A stretch of 64,000 bases of DNA. Source: S015-6 sp964384945. GTDB taxonomy: Bacteria; Desulfobacterota; DSWW01. How positions within the stretch are numbered: the stretch's first letter is position 1; each line of letters begins with the position of its first letter. Shown in pieces: positions 9,130-18,676 of this stretch. The notes beneath the pieces are model-generated. The model did not search any database. It was not told the origin of the DNA and worked only from the letters and a program-made list of their open reading frames with translations. The stretch lies in assembly GCA_964384945.1 (NCBI GenBank), contig CAYLMK010000012.1:62001-126000 (forward strand). The letters run 5' to 3'. The position numbers were made by a program, and so were the translations under genes.

Positions 9130-9450
9130 ATGCAAATGATGGTCAATCGAGTTCAGGAAGAGGTGAAATACCTTCAGCAAAGGCTGGATGATCAGGCGGA
9201 TAGCGTGTCCTCACAGCTCAAGATACCTCGCGTGAAGGCACGCGAAAAGATCAAGAAGGCCTGGCTGGACGGCTGTATCCTTTGCAAGCGACAGGGGCCC
9301 ACGACCCCCCATTTTTTCAAGGGTCAGGTCTACGTGATCTGCGCCGAGTGCGATATCGCCTATGCGATGGAACACGGCGAAAAGGATCTCAAGAAATCGA
9401 TCGCGCGCAGGTTGGCCCGAAGATCGAAGTCTTCGGCATCCAGAAACTAG
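9130..9450 (+). CDS. Small zinc-ribbon-like hypothetical protein
   Basis: 106 residues. The N-terminal third looks like a coiled coil (VQEEVKYLQQRLDDQADSV). The middle has two Cys pairs, DGCILCKRQ and VICAECDIAY, spaced like a treble-clef or zinc-ribbon site. The C-terminus is a basic helix (KKSIARRLARRSK), consistent with nucleic-acid binding. I do not recognise a named family. It stands alone between selD and a convergent lipoprotein gene. The next ATGs, at 9136 and 9139, are equally possible starts. Confidence 0.55.
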   Translation: MQMMVNRVQEEVKYLQQRLDDQADSVSSQLKIPRVKAREKIKKAWLDGCILCKRQGPTTPHFFKGQVYVICAECDIAYAMEHGEKDLKKSIARRLARRSKSSASRN

Positions 9451-9577
9451 CCGGCCTGAATGGGCGTGCCTCGTGAGGATCTTGGGCCTTTCCGAAGGCC
9501 GGCAAAGCCGATAGGCTTGCCGCTTCGTCGAGTTCGTGAAGAGGATCGCGGAGTTGGGCGGCCGCGAGGAAGAAGGC

Positions 9578-9601
9578 GGGCCGCGCCCCTCAGCGCGGCC
9601 C
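9578..9601. terminator. Candidate hairpin between convergent genes
   Basis: A perfect 9-bp GC inverted repeat, 9578-9586 with 9593-9601, around a 6-base loop. It lies between two genes that converge, so it may help end both transcripts, but neither side has a T run. Confidence 0.35.
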
Positions 9602-9641
9602 GTCGCAGTCGCGTCGTGGAAACCATGCTGTCACCCGTTTT

Positions 9642-10103
9642 TCAGGGGACCGCGCAGATTTCCTCCTGGCACACCAGACCCTGGCTGCAGTCGGCGTCCT
9701 CCAGGCAGGCCTCCCCCTCGTTTCCGGCCGGCTGGCATGTTGCGACCTGGTCGAGGATGTCGATGCGGTCGCATCCCCCGGAGAGCCTCCCGAACAGGCG
9801 TTCCACCAGTGCCTCGATGTCGATTTGCCAGGGAAGGTATGGCAGCCTCTTCATCAACTCGGGAACCAGAAATTCGTCGAAGTAGGTCTCGAGTTCGACA
9901 AGGAAGGCGGGGCACGCATCGGCCAGGGTGACCGCTTCGTTGCACACCAAGCCGAGTTCCTCGCAGTACGCCAGGGTGAAATCACCGTCGTCCCACCCGG
10001 GAAAGGTCTCCTCCGTACAGGCCATGGGCGGCTGGGGGGCGCCGCAGCCCGCTGCTCCAGGGAGGACAATCAACAGCGTTACGAAGAAGAGCCTCAGGTT
10101 CAT
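9642..10103 (-). CDS. Cys-rich lipoprotein
   Basis: 153 residues. The signal peptide MNLRLFFVTLLIVLPGAAGC ends in a lipobox with the lipidated Cys at 20. The C-terminus has a Dickkopf-like cysteine repeat (GEACLEDADCSQGLVCQ), a small extracellular disulfide module very common in lipoproteins of Myxococcota and Desulfobacterota. Probably an outer-membrane or periplasmic surface protein of unknown role. A good AAAGGAGG ribosome-binding site precedes ATG 10103. A related cysteine pattern occurs in the secreted protein at 21689. Confidence 0.7.
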   Translation of the reverse strand: MNLRLFFVTLLIVLPGAAGCGAPQPPMACTEETFPGWDDGDFTLAYCEELGLVCNEAVTLADACPAFLVELETYFDEFLVPELMKRLPYLPWQIDIEALVERLFGRLSGGCDRIDILDQVATCQPAGNEGEACLEDADCSQGLVCQEEICAVP

Positions 10104-10417
10104 GTTTTCCCTCCTTTGCTTGCAGGTTCTTCAGGGGGTTGTTGCCGCAGGAAGCTACAAGAGTTGTGCCAGACGCAGAGGAGGGAACAAAAGTTATCGA
10201 GGTCACTGCGTTTTTTGTGAATCAGGGAACCCCCGCCCGGTATCGTCCCGGGCTCCTTCTTACGAAAATAGTCACGCCTGGGGCCGTCTTTGTCACCGGC
10301 CGGGGTCCCGCTGCAGGCATTCGGTGTCACCCGCGCGTTCTTCGCCTGACGCCCTGAGGGTTGGGCCGGATTCGACAGACAGGGGGGCTTCATCCCCATG
10401 ACCGGTCCGCGGTCAGG
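10104..10417. other. Spacer upstream of the lipoprotein gene
   Basis: 314 bases between two leftward genes. On the leftward strand a GCCCGG/CCGGGC hairpin (about 10237-10255) may end the PAS-gene transcript, but it lacks a T run. The part next to 10103 should carry the lipoprotein promoter. No gene or repeat seen. Confidence 0.4.
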
Positions 10418-10852
10418 TCAGGGCGGCGCCTGCGTATACCTCTCCGGGCTCGACCGGAAGACGTGGGCGTTCTTCTTCTCTTCGGCAATCTTCTCGATGG
10501 CGCCGAAGTTCAGGAGGTATTCCATCGTACCCAGGTAGTTGCCTTCCGGGCTTCGTATGGCGAAAAACCTGTTCAGGGCCCTGAGACCGATTTCCTCGAC
10601 CACGACCCAGAATTCCGCCTCGTCCGCCTTGCCGCTCTTGAAATCGGAAAGCATGCTTTCCAGCCTGGGCAGGCTTTCCTTCTTGTGGCAGTCGCGCACA
10701 TCTTCTCCGAGCCGGTCCTTCGGGGCTTCCATCAGGCGGGCCTTGGATTCGTTCCACCACCGGATCTTGTCGTTTGCGTCGATGAAGACCATCTGGAAGG
10801 GCAGCGCGTCGAACATGGCCTTGATCTGTTCCCTGCTCAGATTCTCGATCAT
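10418..10852 (-). CDS. PAS-domain protein (DUF438 C-terminal type)
   Basis: 144 residues, essentially one PAS domain. MVFIDANDKIRWWNESK is the PAS core start. DVRDCHKKESLPRLESML, FKSGKADEAEFWV and EGNYLGTMEYL are the conserved pattern of the PAS domain found at the end of DUF438 proteins, thought to bind haem or a small ligand. The usual haemerythrin-like and DUF438 parts are missing, so this is a stand-alone sensor. It lies 129 bases downstream of the hybrid kinase on the same strand and could be its signalling partner. Confidence 0.75.
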   Translation of the reverse strand: MIENLSREQIKAMFDALPFQMVFIDANDKIRWWNESKARLMEAPKDRLGEDVRDCHKKESLPRLESMLSDFKSGKADEAEFWVVVEEIGLRALNRFFAIRSPEGNYLGTMEYLLNFGAIEKIAEEKKNAHVFRSSPERYTQAPP

Positions 10853-10981
10853 GCGTCACCTCCGCTCCTGTTCGTTTTCGTCCATCGAGACCCGGCGTCC
10901 GCCTCGGAACGGCAAGGCGGGGGTGCAGGGCGACGACAGTATTTCGGGTTGCACGGCTCGGAGTCAAGACGCGATGGATTC

Positions 10982-13936
10982 CTACCGGTCGACATCCCGG
11001 GTGACCCGCGCCAGGACCTCCCCGAGTTCTTCGATGCGGTAGGGTTTGACGATGACCGAGCAGAATCCGTAATCGCGGTAGTTGGACATCACCGGATCGT
11101 TCGCGTACCCGCTCGAGACGATGATTCTGGCATCCGGATCGATCCGGAGGATTTCGGCCGCCGCCTCCCTGCCTCCCATGCCCCCGGGAATCGTGAGATC
11201 CATGATCACCGCATGGAAGGGACGCCCTTCGCGCAGGGCTTCCCGGAAGCGCAGGATCCCCTGGGCGCCGTCTTCGGCGAACTCGACTTCATACCCGATC
11301 CGCGTCAGTGCCTGTCCGGCCGCTGTCCGGACGATTCCTTCATCATCGACCAGCAGGATGCGGCCTTCCCCCTGGATCTCCTTTCTCTTTCCTTCTTCCT
11401 GCTCGCCGAGGGTCCCGCCGACTGCGGGCAGAAAAAAGGTGAAGGTGGTTCCCTGCGCGGGCACCGACCGAACCTCGATGTGTCCCCCATGATGGCGAAC
11501 GATCGCGAACGAGGTTGTCAGGCCGAGGCCGCTTCCCCTCTGTTTTGTCGTGAAGAAGGGGTCGAATACGTTCGGAAGGTCCTTGGCCGGGATGCCGACT
11601 CCGTGGTCGGTCACGGATACCCTCAGGTACGTCCCTTTGGGGAGGGGCAGGGCGGTCTTTTCTTCCACAACGAAATTCTCGGCTTCGATGCGGATCGTGC
11701 CGCCCCGGGGCATGGACTGGTCCGCGTTGATGACCAGGTTCTGAATGAGCTGGCCGATCTGACCCGGATCCGCCTCCACCAGCCACAGGTTCTGAGGGAA
11801 ATCGTATCGGCACCTCGACTTCGAGCCGCTGAGCGCGAATTCGGCGGACTCCCGGATCAATTTCGCCGGCGACACCGTCGTCTTGATCGGCGCTCCGCCC
11901 TTGGCAAAGGCCAGGAGCTGCTGCGTAAGGCCCTGTGCGCGAATCGACGCCTTTTCCGCGTCCGCCAGCATCTGGGAAAGGTCTTCCCCGAGTTCCCCAT
12001 AGAGCCTGGCCATCGAGAGGTTGGTCAAGATCGCGGTCAGGATATTGTTGAAATCGTGGGCGATCCCGCCTGCCAGGATCCCGAGGGATTCGAGCTTTTC
12101 GATCTTCTGCAGTTCCTCCTGGATCCGGCTGTATTCGGTGATGTCCATGACCGAGACGAGCGCCTTCGCCAAGGTGCGTTCGCACCCCGGGGCCACGGTC
12201 CACCGATAGAAGATACGCTTGCGCCTGCCCTGAAAGGTCAGGACGGTCACATCTCCCCCCTGAGAGGACGTGTTCCCCTCTGCGATTTTCGCAATCTCCC
12301 CGCCGCAAATCCTCATCGTTTCCTCGTCTACGACAATCACCTTGGAGACGTTCCTCAGGAACTCCTCCTTTGTGCCCGCCTCAAAGAGCGCCACGTTCGC
12401 CCGGTTCGTGTCGTTCACCCGTACCGCCATGAGACATTCCAGCAACTCTTCCGGATGGAGTTCGAAATGTCTCCGGAAATCCCGGATCCCCTCCTCGCGC
12501 AGCCTGTCAATCTGTCTCTTCACGTCCGAGACGTCCGTCTCCCACAGGGCGACCGGCGATTCTTCGAAAAGGCTCCGGTACCTCGCCTCGCTCTCCCGCA
12601 GGGCCGCTTCGACCCTCTTTCGCCCCGTGATGTCACGAAGCACGGCAAGCAGGACGGGTTTGCCGTCGATCTGAATCATCTGCCCGAGCACCTCGAAGGG
12701 CACAGAGCCTCCGTCCTTCCGCCTCACCGGGATTTCGGTCGGCTGGTCCCAGAGGTCGTCGAGAACCACCCGGCGGAAGGTTTTTTCCGCGGACGCCCTC
12801 GACTCGGCCGGAACGAAATCCAGGTAGGACTGCCCCACGATCTCTTCCTGGGACAGGCAGACCGCTTCGCAGGCGGTCGGGTTCACGTCGAGGATTCGTC
12901 CGGTGTCCGGCTCGATGAGCACGATCGAATCGAGCGAGCCGTCGAACACGGTCCGGAACCGCTCTTCGCTCTCGCGAAGGGCCTGCTCGGTCTGCTCCCG
13001 CACCGCGATCTGGGCCCGGAGTTCGCGGTTCGTCTTTTCGAGCGCCTCCGTCCGCGCCTCCACGAGGCGCTCGAGTTCCTGCCGGGATTTCCGGAGATCC
13101 TCCTCGATTCGCACCCGGTCGCTGATGTCCCGGACCGCACCGCAAAGGACCTTGCGGCCCCGCAACACGAACGTGCTGGTCGCCACCTCGACGGGAAAGA
13201 CGGTTCCGTCCTTCTTTTTGTGATAGCGTAACGGCACGTTCCCTCGACCCGTTGCCGCGTGCTCCTGGATCGTCCTCCAGGTGCGCTCCGGTTCGGCCGA
13301 TATGTCCGTGACCCTGAGCTGCAGAAGTTCCGCCCGGCAGTACCCGTACATCTTCACGGTGGCGTCGTTGACATCGATGATCTCCCCGGTGTCCGGGTAG
13401 AGGAGCACCATCGCATCCGATTCCGTCTGAAAGAGCTGGCGGTACTTCTCCTCCCTCTCCAGCAACGCCTGTTCCGCCGCCTGCCGGAGGTCGGTCGTGT
13501 CGACAAGGAATCCCCGCAGGCCGACGATCCTGCCTTCGCGAAAGATCGGCGCGGCTCGAGCCAGGACCGGAAAGGGGGTCCCATCCTTCCGCTGGGCGGT
13601 GTACTCGGTCATGCCCGCCTCGTCGCCCCGCAGAAGTCGAAGCATATTCCGTCCGGCTCTCTCCCTGTCTTCCGGCACAAAGAGGTCAAGGGTCCTGAAC
13701 CCCTTCTCCAGGTCTTCCGCGCAGTAGCCTGTGATCTCGTACGCCTTTCGGTTCACGAACGTAAGCACGCCCCGCTCGTCCGTCTCGAAGGCGATCTCGG
13801 GCAGAAACTCGGCGAAGTCGCGAAACCGCTCCGCCTCCGCACGCAATTGCCGCACGGCATCCTGCAGCCGGCTGTTTTCGGCCTCGAGGGCCCTGACCCT
13901 GTCGGCGAGATCCTCGACGCCCGGCCTTTCCGCCAC
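10982..13936 (-). CDS. Multi-PAS hybrid sensor histidine kinase
   Basis: 984 residues without an obvious membrane segment, so probably cytoplasmic. Order: a short coiled coil, PAS 1 (about 40-155), PAS 2 (165-280), a coiled coil, PAS 3 (320-440), a divergent PAS 4 (450-610), HisKA with phospho-acceptor His in GGIAHDFNNIL, HATPase with a visible N box, GVGIP and GSGLGL motifs, and a C-terminal receiver whose phospho-Asp is in AVIMDLTIPGG. It resembles NtrB-type PAS hybrid kinases of Desulfobacterota. No separate response regulator lies nearby, so the output is probably elsewhere in the genome. Signal unknown. Confidence 0.9.
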   Translation of the reverse strand: MAERPGVEDLADRVRALEAENSRLQDAVRQLRAEAERFRDFAEFLPEIAFETDERGVLTFVNRKAYEITGYCAEDLEKGFRTLDLFVPEDRERAGRNMLRLLRGDEAGMTEYTAQRKDGTPFPVLARAAPIFREGRIVGLRGFLVDTTDLRQAAEQALLEREEKYRQLFQTESDAMVLLYPDTGEIIDVNDATVKMYGYCRAELLQLRVTDISAEPERTWRTIQEHAATGRGNVPLRYHKKKDGTVFPVEVATSTFVLRGRKVLCGAVRDISDRVRIEEDLRKSRQELERLVEARTEALEKTNRELRAQIAVREQTEQALRESEERFRTVFDGSLDSIVLIEPDTGRILDVNPTACEAVCLSQEEIVGQSYLDFVPAESRASAEKTFRRVVLDDLWDQPTEIPVRRKDGGSVPFEVLGQMIQIDGKPVLLAVLRDITGRKRVEAALRESEARYRSLFEESPVALWETDVSDVKRQIDRLREEGIRDFRRHFELHPEELLECLMAVRVNDTNRANVALFEAGTKEEFLRNVSKVIVVDEETMRICGGEIAKIAEGNTSSQGGDVTVLTFQGRRKRIFYRWTVAPGCERTLAKALVSVMDITEYSRIQEELQKIEKLESLGILAGGIAHDFNNILTAILTNLSMARLYGELGEDLSQMLADAEKASIRAQGLTQQLLAFAKGGAPIKTTVSPAKLIRESAEFALSGSKSRCRYDFPQNLWLVEADPGQIGQLIQNLVINADQSMPRGGTIRIEAENFVVEEKTALPLPKGTYLRVSVTDHGVGIPAKDLPNVFDPFFTTKQRGSGLGLTTSFAIVRHHGGHIEVRSVPAQGTTFTFFLPAVGGTLGEQEEGKRKEIQGEGRILLVDDEGIVRTAAGQALTRIGYEVEFAEDGAQGILRFREALREGRPFHAVIMDLTIPGGMGGREAAAEILRIDPDARIIVSSGYANDPVMSNYRDYGFCSVIVKPYRIEELGEVLARVTRDVDR

Positions 13937-14173
13937 GGCGGCTTCTCCTTTGCGGACTGGGGGTAGCTGCGCGATCGTCGGTGGGAAGTATTCTAATACA
14001 AAGAACGTCCCAATTTCGATAACGGTCTTCCCCTGGAGGGCGCGACAGAGGGCTGGAGATTGCCGGGCCGGGCGATCCCGCCTTGACCCCGCCGGTACTT
14101 CTCTCTACTCTTTCAGCAGAAAAAGCGGGGACCGGTACGGAAATCGAACGTGAGATCCGCGGGGGCCGGCCGG

Positions 14174-15145
14174 ATGAACGAGCGAGAGCGCTTTCGCCGC
14201 CTCTTTCGAGGAGAACCTGTGGACAGGCCGCCGCTCCTCGATGAAGGGGTTCGGGAGGAGGTGATCGAGAGATGGCGTTCCCAGGGGCTTGCCCCAGACA
14301 GAACGCACCTGGAGGTCTTCGGCCTGACGCCCCATGAGAACGTGGAGCCGGACCTTCGGTTCCGGCCCCGGTACTTCGGCCGGGTTCTTGCTCTCGCGGC
14401 GAGAGGCTACAGGAAAGCCTATGACGTGTCCTGGAAGCGTTTGGGCGAGGCCTGGGACGAGACGGTCCGACGTCTCAGGGACCGGGACCACATCGTCGGT
14501 ATCTGGGCGTCGCGGGGCTTCTTTCAGGCCTTGGGGGTCGGGGATTGGCCGACGCTCGAGCAGGTGCTGGAGGGGGTCATCGATCACCCCGGAAAGGTGC
14601 GCAACCGCCTCCGGATGTACGCCGATTTCTGCGGCCGCATGCTGGAGATGGCCCTGGCCGACCTGGATCCGGAGTTCATTTACCTGAGCGAGCCCATCTC
14701 GGACAACAAGGGCCCCCTGATCTCTCCTGCCATGTTCGAGGATCTCATGATCCCGGTCTACGAAAGGCTCATCTCGGTTGCAAAAGCACATGGATGCGAG
14801 CAGATCCTTGTGAGCACGTATGGGAACACGGCCCGGCTGCTTCCCTGCATGATCCGGGCCGGTGTCACGATCCTGTGGGTTTCGGAGGCGTCCGAGGTGC
14901 CTGAAATCGACTACCGGAATCTGCGCAACCGCCACGGGGCCGGCCTCGGTCTCATCGGAGGCATCCCTCTCAGCCTGCTTCGGGCCGGCGAATCCGGCCG
15001 ATTGGAAGCAAGGCTCCGCGAGATCGTTGCGCCCCTGCTGTCGTCCGGCCGTTACATACCGCTTGCCGGCGGCAGGGTCCGGGAAGAGGTCCCGTGGCCC
15101 ATCTACGAGCGTTACCGAAGAACCCTGGCCGAGTTGATCGGTTGA
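14174..15145 (+). CDS. Uroporphyrinogen decarboxylase-family protein
   Basis: 323 residues. MNERERFRRLFRGEPVDRPP is the standard opening of UroD-fold proteins related to the methyltransferases MtaA/MtbA and corrinoid-dependent demethylases rather than to haem biosynthesis. The fold continues with GLGLIGGIP and a C-terminal RYIPLAGG segment. The canonical haem-pathway UroD signatures are absent. No corrinoid protein is adjacent, so the substrate is open. A GTG at 14150 in the same frame is a second possible start. It is followed after 61 bases by the D-cysteine desulfhydrase-like gene. Confidence 0.75.
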   Translation: MNERERFRRLFRGEPVDRPPLLDEGVREEVIERWRSQGLAPDRTHLEVFGLTPHENVEPDLRFRPRYFGRVLALAARGYRKAYDVSWKRLGEAWDETVRRLRDRDHIVGIWASRGFFQALGVGDWPTLEQVLEGVIDHPGKVRNRLRMYADFCGRMLEMALADLDPEFIYLSEPISDNKGPLISPAMFEDLMIPVYERLISVAKAHGCEQILVSTYGNTARLLPCMIRAGVTILWVSEASEVPEIDYRNLRNRHGAGLGLIGGIPLSLLRAGESGRLEARLREIVAPLLSSGRYIPLAGGRVREEVPWPIYERYRRTLAELIG

Positions 15146-15206
15146 GATTGCATAGTATACGGTCACGGCTCTGTTCAGGAAAGAAACCCGCGCCCGGAGA
15201 TCCGGG

Positions 15207-16325
15207 ATGCCTCATCCGCTCACCCTCGGCTATCAGGACCTGAAGAGGCGAATCCCCTTTGCCTCGCTGGGGCGTTTCCCGACCCCTGTTCAAAGGCTTG
15301 CCGGTTTGGAGGGGGTCCTCGGGACGGACGGCTTGTACATCAAGCGCGACGACAAGAGTTCGAACGAGTACGGCGGAAACAAGGTCCGAAAACTGGAGTT
15401 TATCCTCGGGGATGCGCGGGCGAAGAAGAAGCGGAATACGATCACGTTCGGGTACGCGGGTTCGAACCACTCGCTGGCCGTAGCCGTGTTTGCCAGGAGG
15501 CTCGGCCTGGAGCCCATCTCCCTCCACATTCCCCAACCGAACGCAGCCTACGTGAGAAAGAATCTGCTTCTCCAGGAACAGCTCGGAACCGAGCTTCACC
15601 AATTCAGCGGCATGCCCGCGATTTACATGGGAACGGTCCTCGTCTTCCTCAAGTGTCTCCTGAAGACAGGGAAGTTCCCCTACATCATACCCCCGGGCGG
15701 ATCGAACGTGCTGGGTACCCTGGGTATGTTCGGAGCCGTTCTCGAGGTTCAGGAGCAGATCGATCAGGGCCTCCTTCCTGAGCCGGATGCCGTCTATGTG
15801 CCCCTCGGTTCGTGCGGCACGGCCGCGGGCATTGCCCTGGGCGCGAAGGCCCTGGGCTGGAAGACACGGGTCCGTGCGATCCGGGTATCGGAGCGAAAGG
15901 GTGCGGATTTCAGGACCGCCCGGGCGCTTTTCGACGGAGCGGCCCGAAAGCTCAAGCGGCTCTTGCCCTCCTTCCCGGACGTGGCGCTCAGCCGGGAAGA
16001 CCTCGATGTCGACGAGGACTATCTTGGGGACGGCTACGCTCATTTCACGAAGAAGGGGATGGAGGCCGTGAGGCGAATCGCGAAATCGGACGGAATCAGG
16101 CTGGAGGGCACCTACACGGGCAAGGCCCTGGCCGCTCTGATCGATGACGCCGACGCCGGGCGGCTGAAAGACAAGGCGGTCCTCTTCTGGAATACGTACA
16201 ATTCGGTCGATTTCGGAGATAAGATCGAAGGAAGGGATTTCCGACGGTTGCCCAAGGCATACCATGCCTATTTCACAAACGACGACCAACCCCTGGAAAT
16301 CCGCGAGGGCAAGGAGGGGAGATGA
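15207..16325 (+). CDS. D-cysteine desulfhydrase/ACC deaminase-like PLP enzyme
   Basis: 372 residues, fold-type II PLP enzyme. LYIKRDDKSSNEYGGNKVRKLEF contains the PLP lysine in the GGNKVRKLE motif of the DcyD/ACC deaminase group, and TFGYAGSNHSLAVA and VPLGSCGTAAGIALG are the substrate and phosphate loops. Probably a pyridoxal-dependent deaminase or desulfhydrase; D-cysteine, ACC and related amino acids are all possible. The family is usually about 330 residues, and the extra length is at the C-terminus. Its stop overlaps the start of the M24 peptidase by four bases, so they form an operon. Confidence 0.75.
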   Translation: MPHPLTLGYQDLKRRIPFASLGRFPTPVQRLAGLEGVLGTDGLYIKRDDKSSNEYGGNKVRKLEFILGDARAKKKRNTITFGYAGSNHSLAVAVFARRLGLEPISLHIPQPNAAYVRKNLLLQEQLGTELHQFSGMPAIYMGTVLVFLKCLLKTGKFPYIIPPGGSNVLGTLGMFGAVLEVQEQIDQGLLPEPDAVYVPLGSCGTAAGIALGAKALGWKTRVRAIRVSERKGADFRTARALFDGAARKLKRLLPSFPDVALSREDLDVDEDYLGDGYAHFTKKGMEAVRRIAKSDGIRLEGTYTGKALAALIDDADAGRLKDKAVLFWNTYNSVDFGDKIEGRDFRRLPKAYHAYFTNDDQPLEIREGKEGR

Positions 16326-17548
16326 ACGACCGGTTGCGGCGCGCCCATCACGAGACCGCGGTTCGCAGGCTTCGTTCCCTCATGAAGGCGTCGGACCTCG
16401 ACGCACTGATCGCTTTCAGGAACGACAATTTCACCTACATCAACACAGCCGCCTCTCCGTTCCTTTCCCAGTCGGGCTTTGCCAGCATCGCCATGATCCT
16501 GGTGCCGCGAGAGGGGGAAGTTCTCGGGATCTGTCCGGATTTCGAACGCCCGGCCGTCGAGCAGGGCGGGATGGTGCAGGACTGGTACGACTATCCCGTA
16601 TGGATCTACATCGACGACCGGTTCGCCCCCGAGAAGAAACGGAAAAGGGAGTCGAAAAGGGAAGAGTTCTTCTCGCTGGGATCGAGCGTCGGCCTGCTGG
16701 CGGACCGTCTTCGGGCATCCGGACTTGACAGGGGCCGAATCGGTCTGGAGATGATGGCGGTTCAGGCACCGGTCTGGCAGGCCCTACAGGGCGCCGTGCC
16801 GAACGCCGCCTTCGTAGACGCCAGCCAGGTTTTCTACAAGGCCCGTTCGGTGAAGACGGAATACGAAATCGAGTGCCTGCGCCGCGGCTCCCGGGTCCAG
16901 GAGGAGGTTGTGTTCGAGAGCATGGCCGAGGCGCAGGTGGGCATGTCCCATGCCGAGCTGATGGCAAGGCTCCGCTCCAAGGCCCTCGCGAGAAGCGGGA
17001 TCGACTCGATCCGGTTCATGTACGTCTCCGTGGGCCCCCTTTTTGCCCCGACGGTCTCTCCTTACGACGTGGACATACGGGAGGGCGACCTGGTCAAGTA
17101 CGACGGCGCACTGGTTGTCCGGGGATACGGCGCGGATGCGGCCTGGACATTCATTGCGGGCGAACCCTCCCCGGACCAGAAGCGCGTGAACCATGCCCTT
17201 CTTACCGCGCATGCCGCCGCGTTGGAGATGATGGGGCCGGGGGTCCTTCCGAGGGACGTGTTCAACAGGGCGATGAGGGTTGCCCGCGAGGAAGGGCTCC
17301 CGGACTATGTCCGGGGGCACGTGGGGCATTCCGTGGGCCTCGACCAAACGATCGAGGAGCCGCCCCTGCTGTCTGCGGCCTCGGAGGAGCCGATGCAGCC
17401 CGGCAATGTTTTCTGTGTGGAATTGCCGTATTACGCATACGGGTTCGGAAGCATACAGAACGAGGACATTGTCCTGATTACGGAGAGCGGCCGGGAACTT
17501 CTGACGAGCCGAGAGAGAAGGCTCCACCCCATCGGAACAGCCGCCTGA
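16322..17548 (+). CDS. M24-family metallopeptidase (Xaa-Pro type)
   Basis: 408 residues. The N-terminal half is a creatinase-like domain; the C-terminal half is the pita-bread fold. All five metal ligands can be placed: Asp in VKYDGALVV, Asp in GADAAWTF, His in RGHVGHSVGLDQ, Glu in NVFCVELPYY and Glu in SIQNEDIVLI. It probably removes N-terminal residues before proline or hydrolyses a related C-N bond. Coupling to the PLP enzyme at 15207 (ATGA overlap) suggests a small peptide or amino-acid derivative catabolic pair. Confidence 0.85.
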   Translation: MNDRLRRAHHETAVRRLRSLMKASDLDALIAFRNDNFTYINTAASPFLSQSGFASIAMILVPREGEVLGICPDFERPAVEQGGMVQDWYDYPVWIYIDDRFAPEKKRKRESKREEFFSLGSSVGLLADRLRASGLDRGRIGLEMMAVQAPVWQALQGAVPNAAFVDASQVFYKARSVKTEYEIECLRRGSRVQEEVVFESMAEAQVGMSHAELMARLRSKALARSGIDSIRFMYVSVGPLFAPTVSPYDVDIREGDLVKYDGALVVRGYGADAAWTFIAGEPSPDQKRVNHALLTAHAAALEMMGPGVLPRDVFNRAMRVAREEGLPDYVRGHVGHSVGLDQTIEEPPLLSAASEEPMQPGNVFCVELPYYAYGFGSIQNEDIVLITESGRELLTSRERRLHPIGTAA

Positions 17549-17735
17549 AACGGGGCCGGGTGCGCAGGTTCCGCCCGGCAATCGTTTTCCCACGAGCCTG
17601 CGAGACCGATTCAAAAAAACCTTTTGTTCTGGTAAGCTTTCCGTCGTGCCAAGTCGCAAGAGAGGCGTGGGCGCGCGCCTCGATCCTTTTCACGCGGTGC
17701 CAGGAACGTTTTTCTTCAAGCAGAGGGACAATTTG

Positions 17736-18635
17736 ATGACGGATTCGAGCCGCACCGTTTTGGACGTTATCGGAAATACGCCCCTGCTGAGGCTGACGCG
17801 TATCGCCAGGGGCGAGATTTTGGCCAAGGCCGAGTTCTTGAACCCGGGAGGGAGCATCAAGGACAGGATCGCCCTTTACATCCTCGAGCAGGCCGAGAAG
17901 GATGGCTCCCTGAAGCCGGGCAGCGTGATCGTCGAGGCCACCTCCGGCAACACCGGCATCGGGTTTGCCTTGGTGGGGGTGCAGAAAGGGTATCGCGTCA
18001 TCATCATCATGCCCGAGAATATGAGCGAGGAGCGGAAGAAGATCATTCAGGCCCTGGGCGGGGAGTTGATCCTGACGCCGGCCGCCCAGAGCCTCAAAGG
18101 GTGCCTGCGCAAGCTGGAAGAGATCCGGCAGGAGATGAAGGATACGTTCGTTCCGGGCCAGTTTACGAACCCGAGAAATCCCGAGTGTCATTATCTTTTC
18201 ACCGGGCCCGAGATCTGGAAACAGAGCAAGGGGAATATCGATATATTCGCTGCAGGGGTCGGGAGCGGCGGCACCCTGATGGGCGTGGGGAGGTTTCTGA
18301 AGGAGAAGAACCCGAGCATTCAGATCGCGGCCGTGGAACCGAAGAACAGCGCGGCCCTGCTGGGCAGAGAGCCCGGCCTGCATACGATTCAGGGCATCGG
18401 AGACGGCTTTGTTCCGGATGTGGTCGACAGAAACATGATCGACATCGTGATGACCGTCTCGGACGAGGATGCGGTCGAGATGACCCGAAGGCTCGCCCGG
18501 GAGGAAGGCGTCCTGGTGGGCACCTCCTCGGGTGCAAACGTGTGGTGCGCCTCCCGCCTCTCCAACAAGCGCCAGCGCGTCGTGACCATCCTGCCGGACC
18601 GGGCGGAGCGGTACTTCAGCACCGCCCTGATCTGA
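17736..18635 (+). CDS. cysK: Cysteine synthase family protein
   Basis: 299 residues, fold-type II PLP enzyme making cysteine from O-acetylserine and sulfide. TVLDVIGNTPLLRL, the PLP lysine in NPGGSIKDRIAL, EATSGNTGIGFAL and AGVGSGGTLMG are the classical OASS motifs, and GTSSGAN closes the PLP phosphate site. The ATG at 17736 follows AGAGGG; an earlier in-frame ATG at 17646 would add a non-homologous leader. With the serine acetyltransferase at 4264 the window holds the full two-step cysteine pathway. The replacement of the usual K-R at the C-terminus by a shorter end is minor. Confidence 0.9.
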   Translation: MTDSSRTVLDVIGNTPLLRLTRIARGEILAKAEFLNPGGSIKDRIALYILEQAEKDGSLKPGSVIVEATSGNTGIGFALVGVQKGYRVIIIMPENMSEERKKIIQALGGELILTPAAQSLKGCLRKLEEIRQEMKDTFVPGQFTNPRNPECHYLFTGPEIWKQSKGNIDIFAAGVGSGGTLMGVGRFLKEKNPSIQIAAVEPKNSAALLGREPGLHTIQGIGDGFVPDVVDRNMIDIVMTVSDEDAVEMTRRLAREEGVLVGTSSGANVWCASRLSNKRQRVVTILPDRAERYFSTALI

Positions 18636-18676
18636 GAACCGGTCGTTGGCAGGGATGCACGTGTGGGGCACCGGGA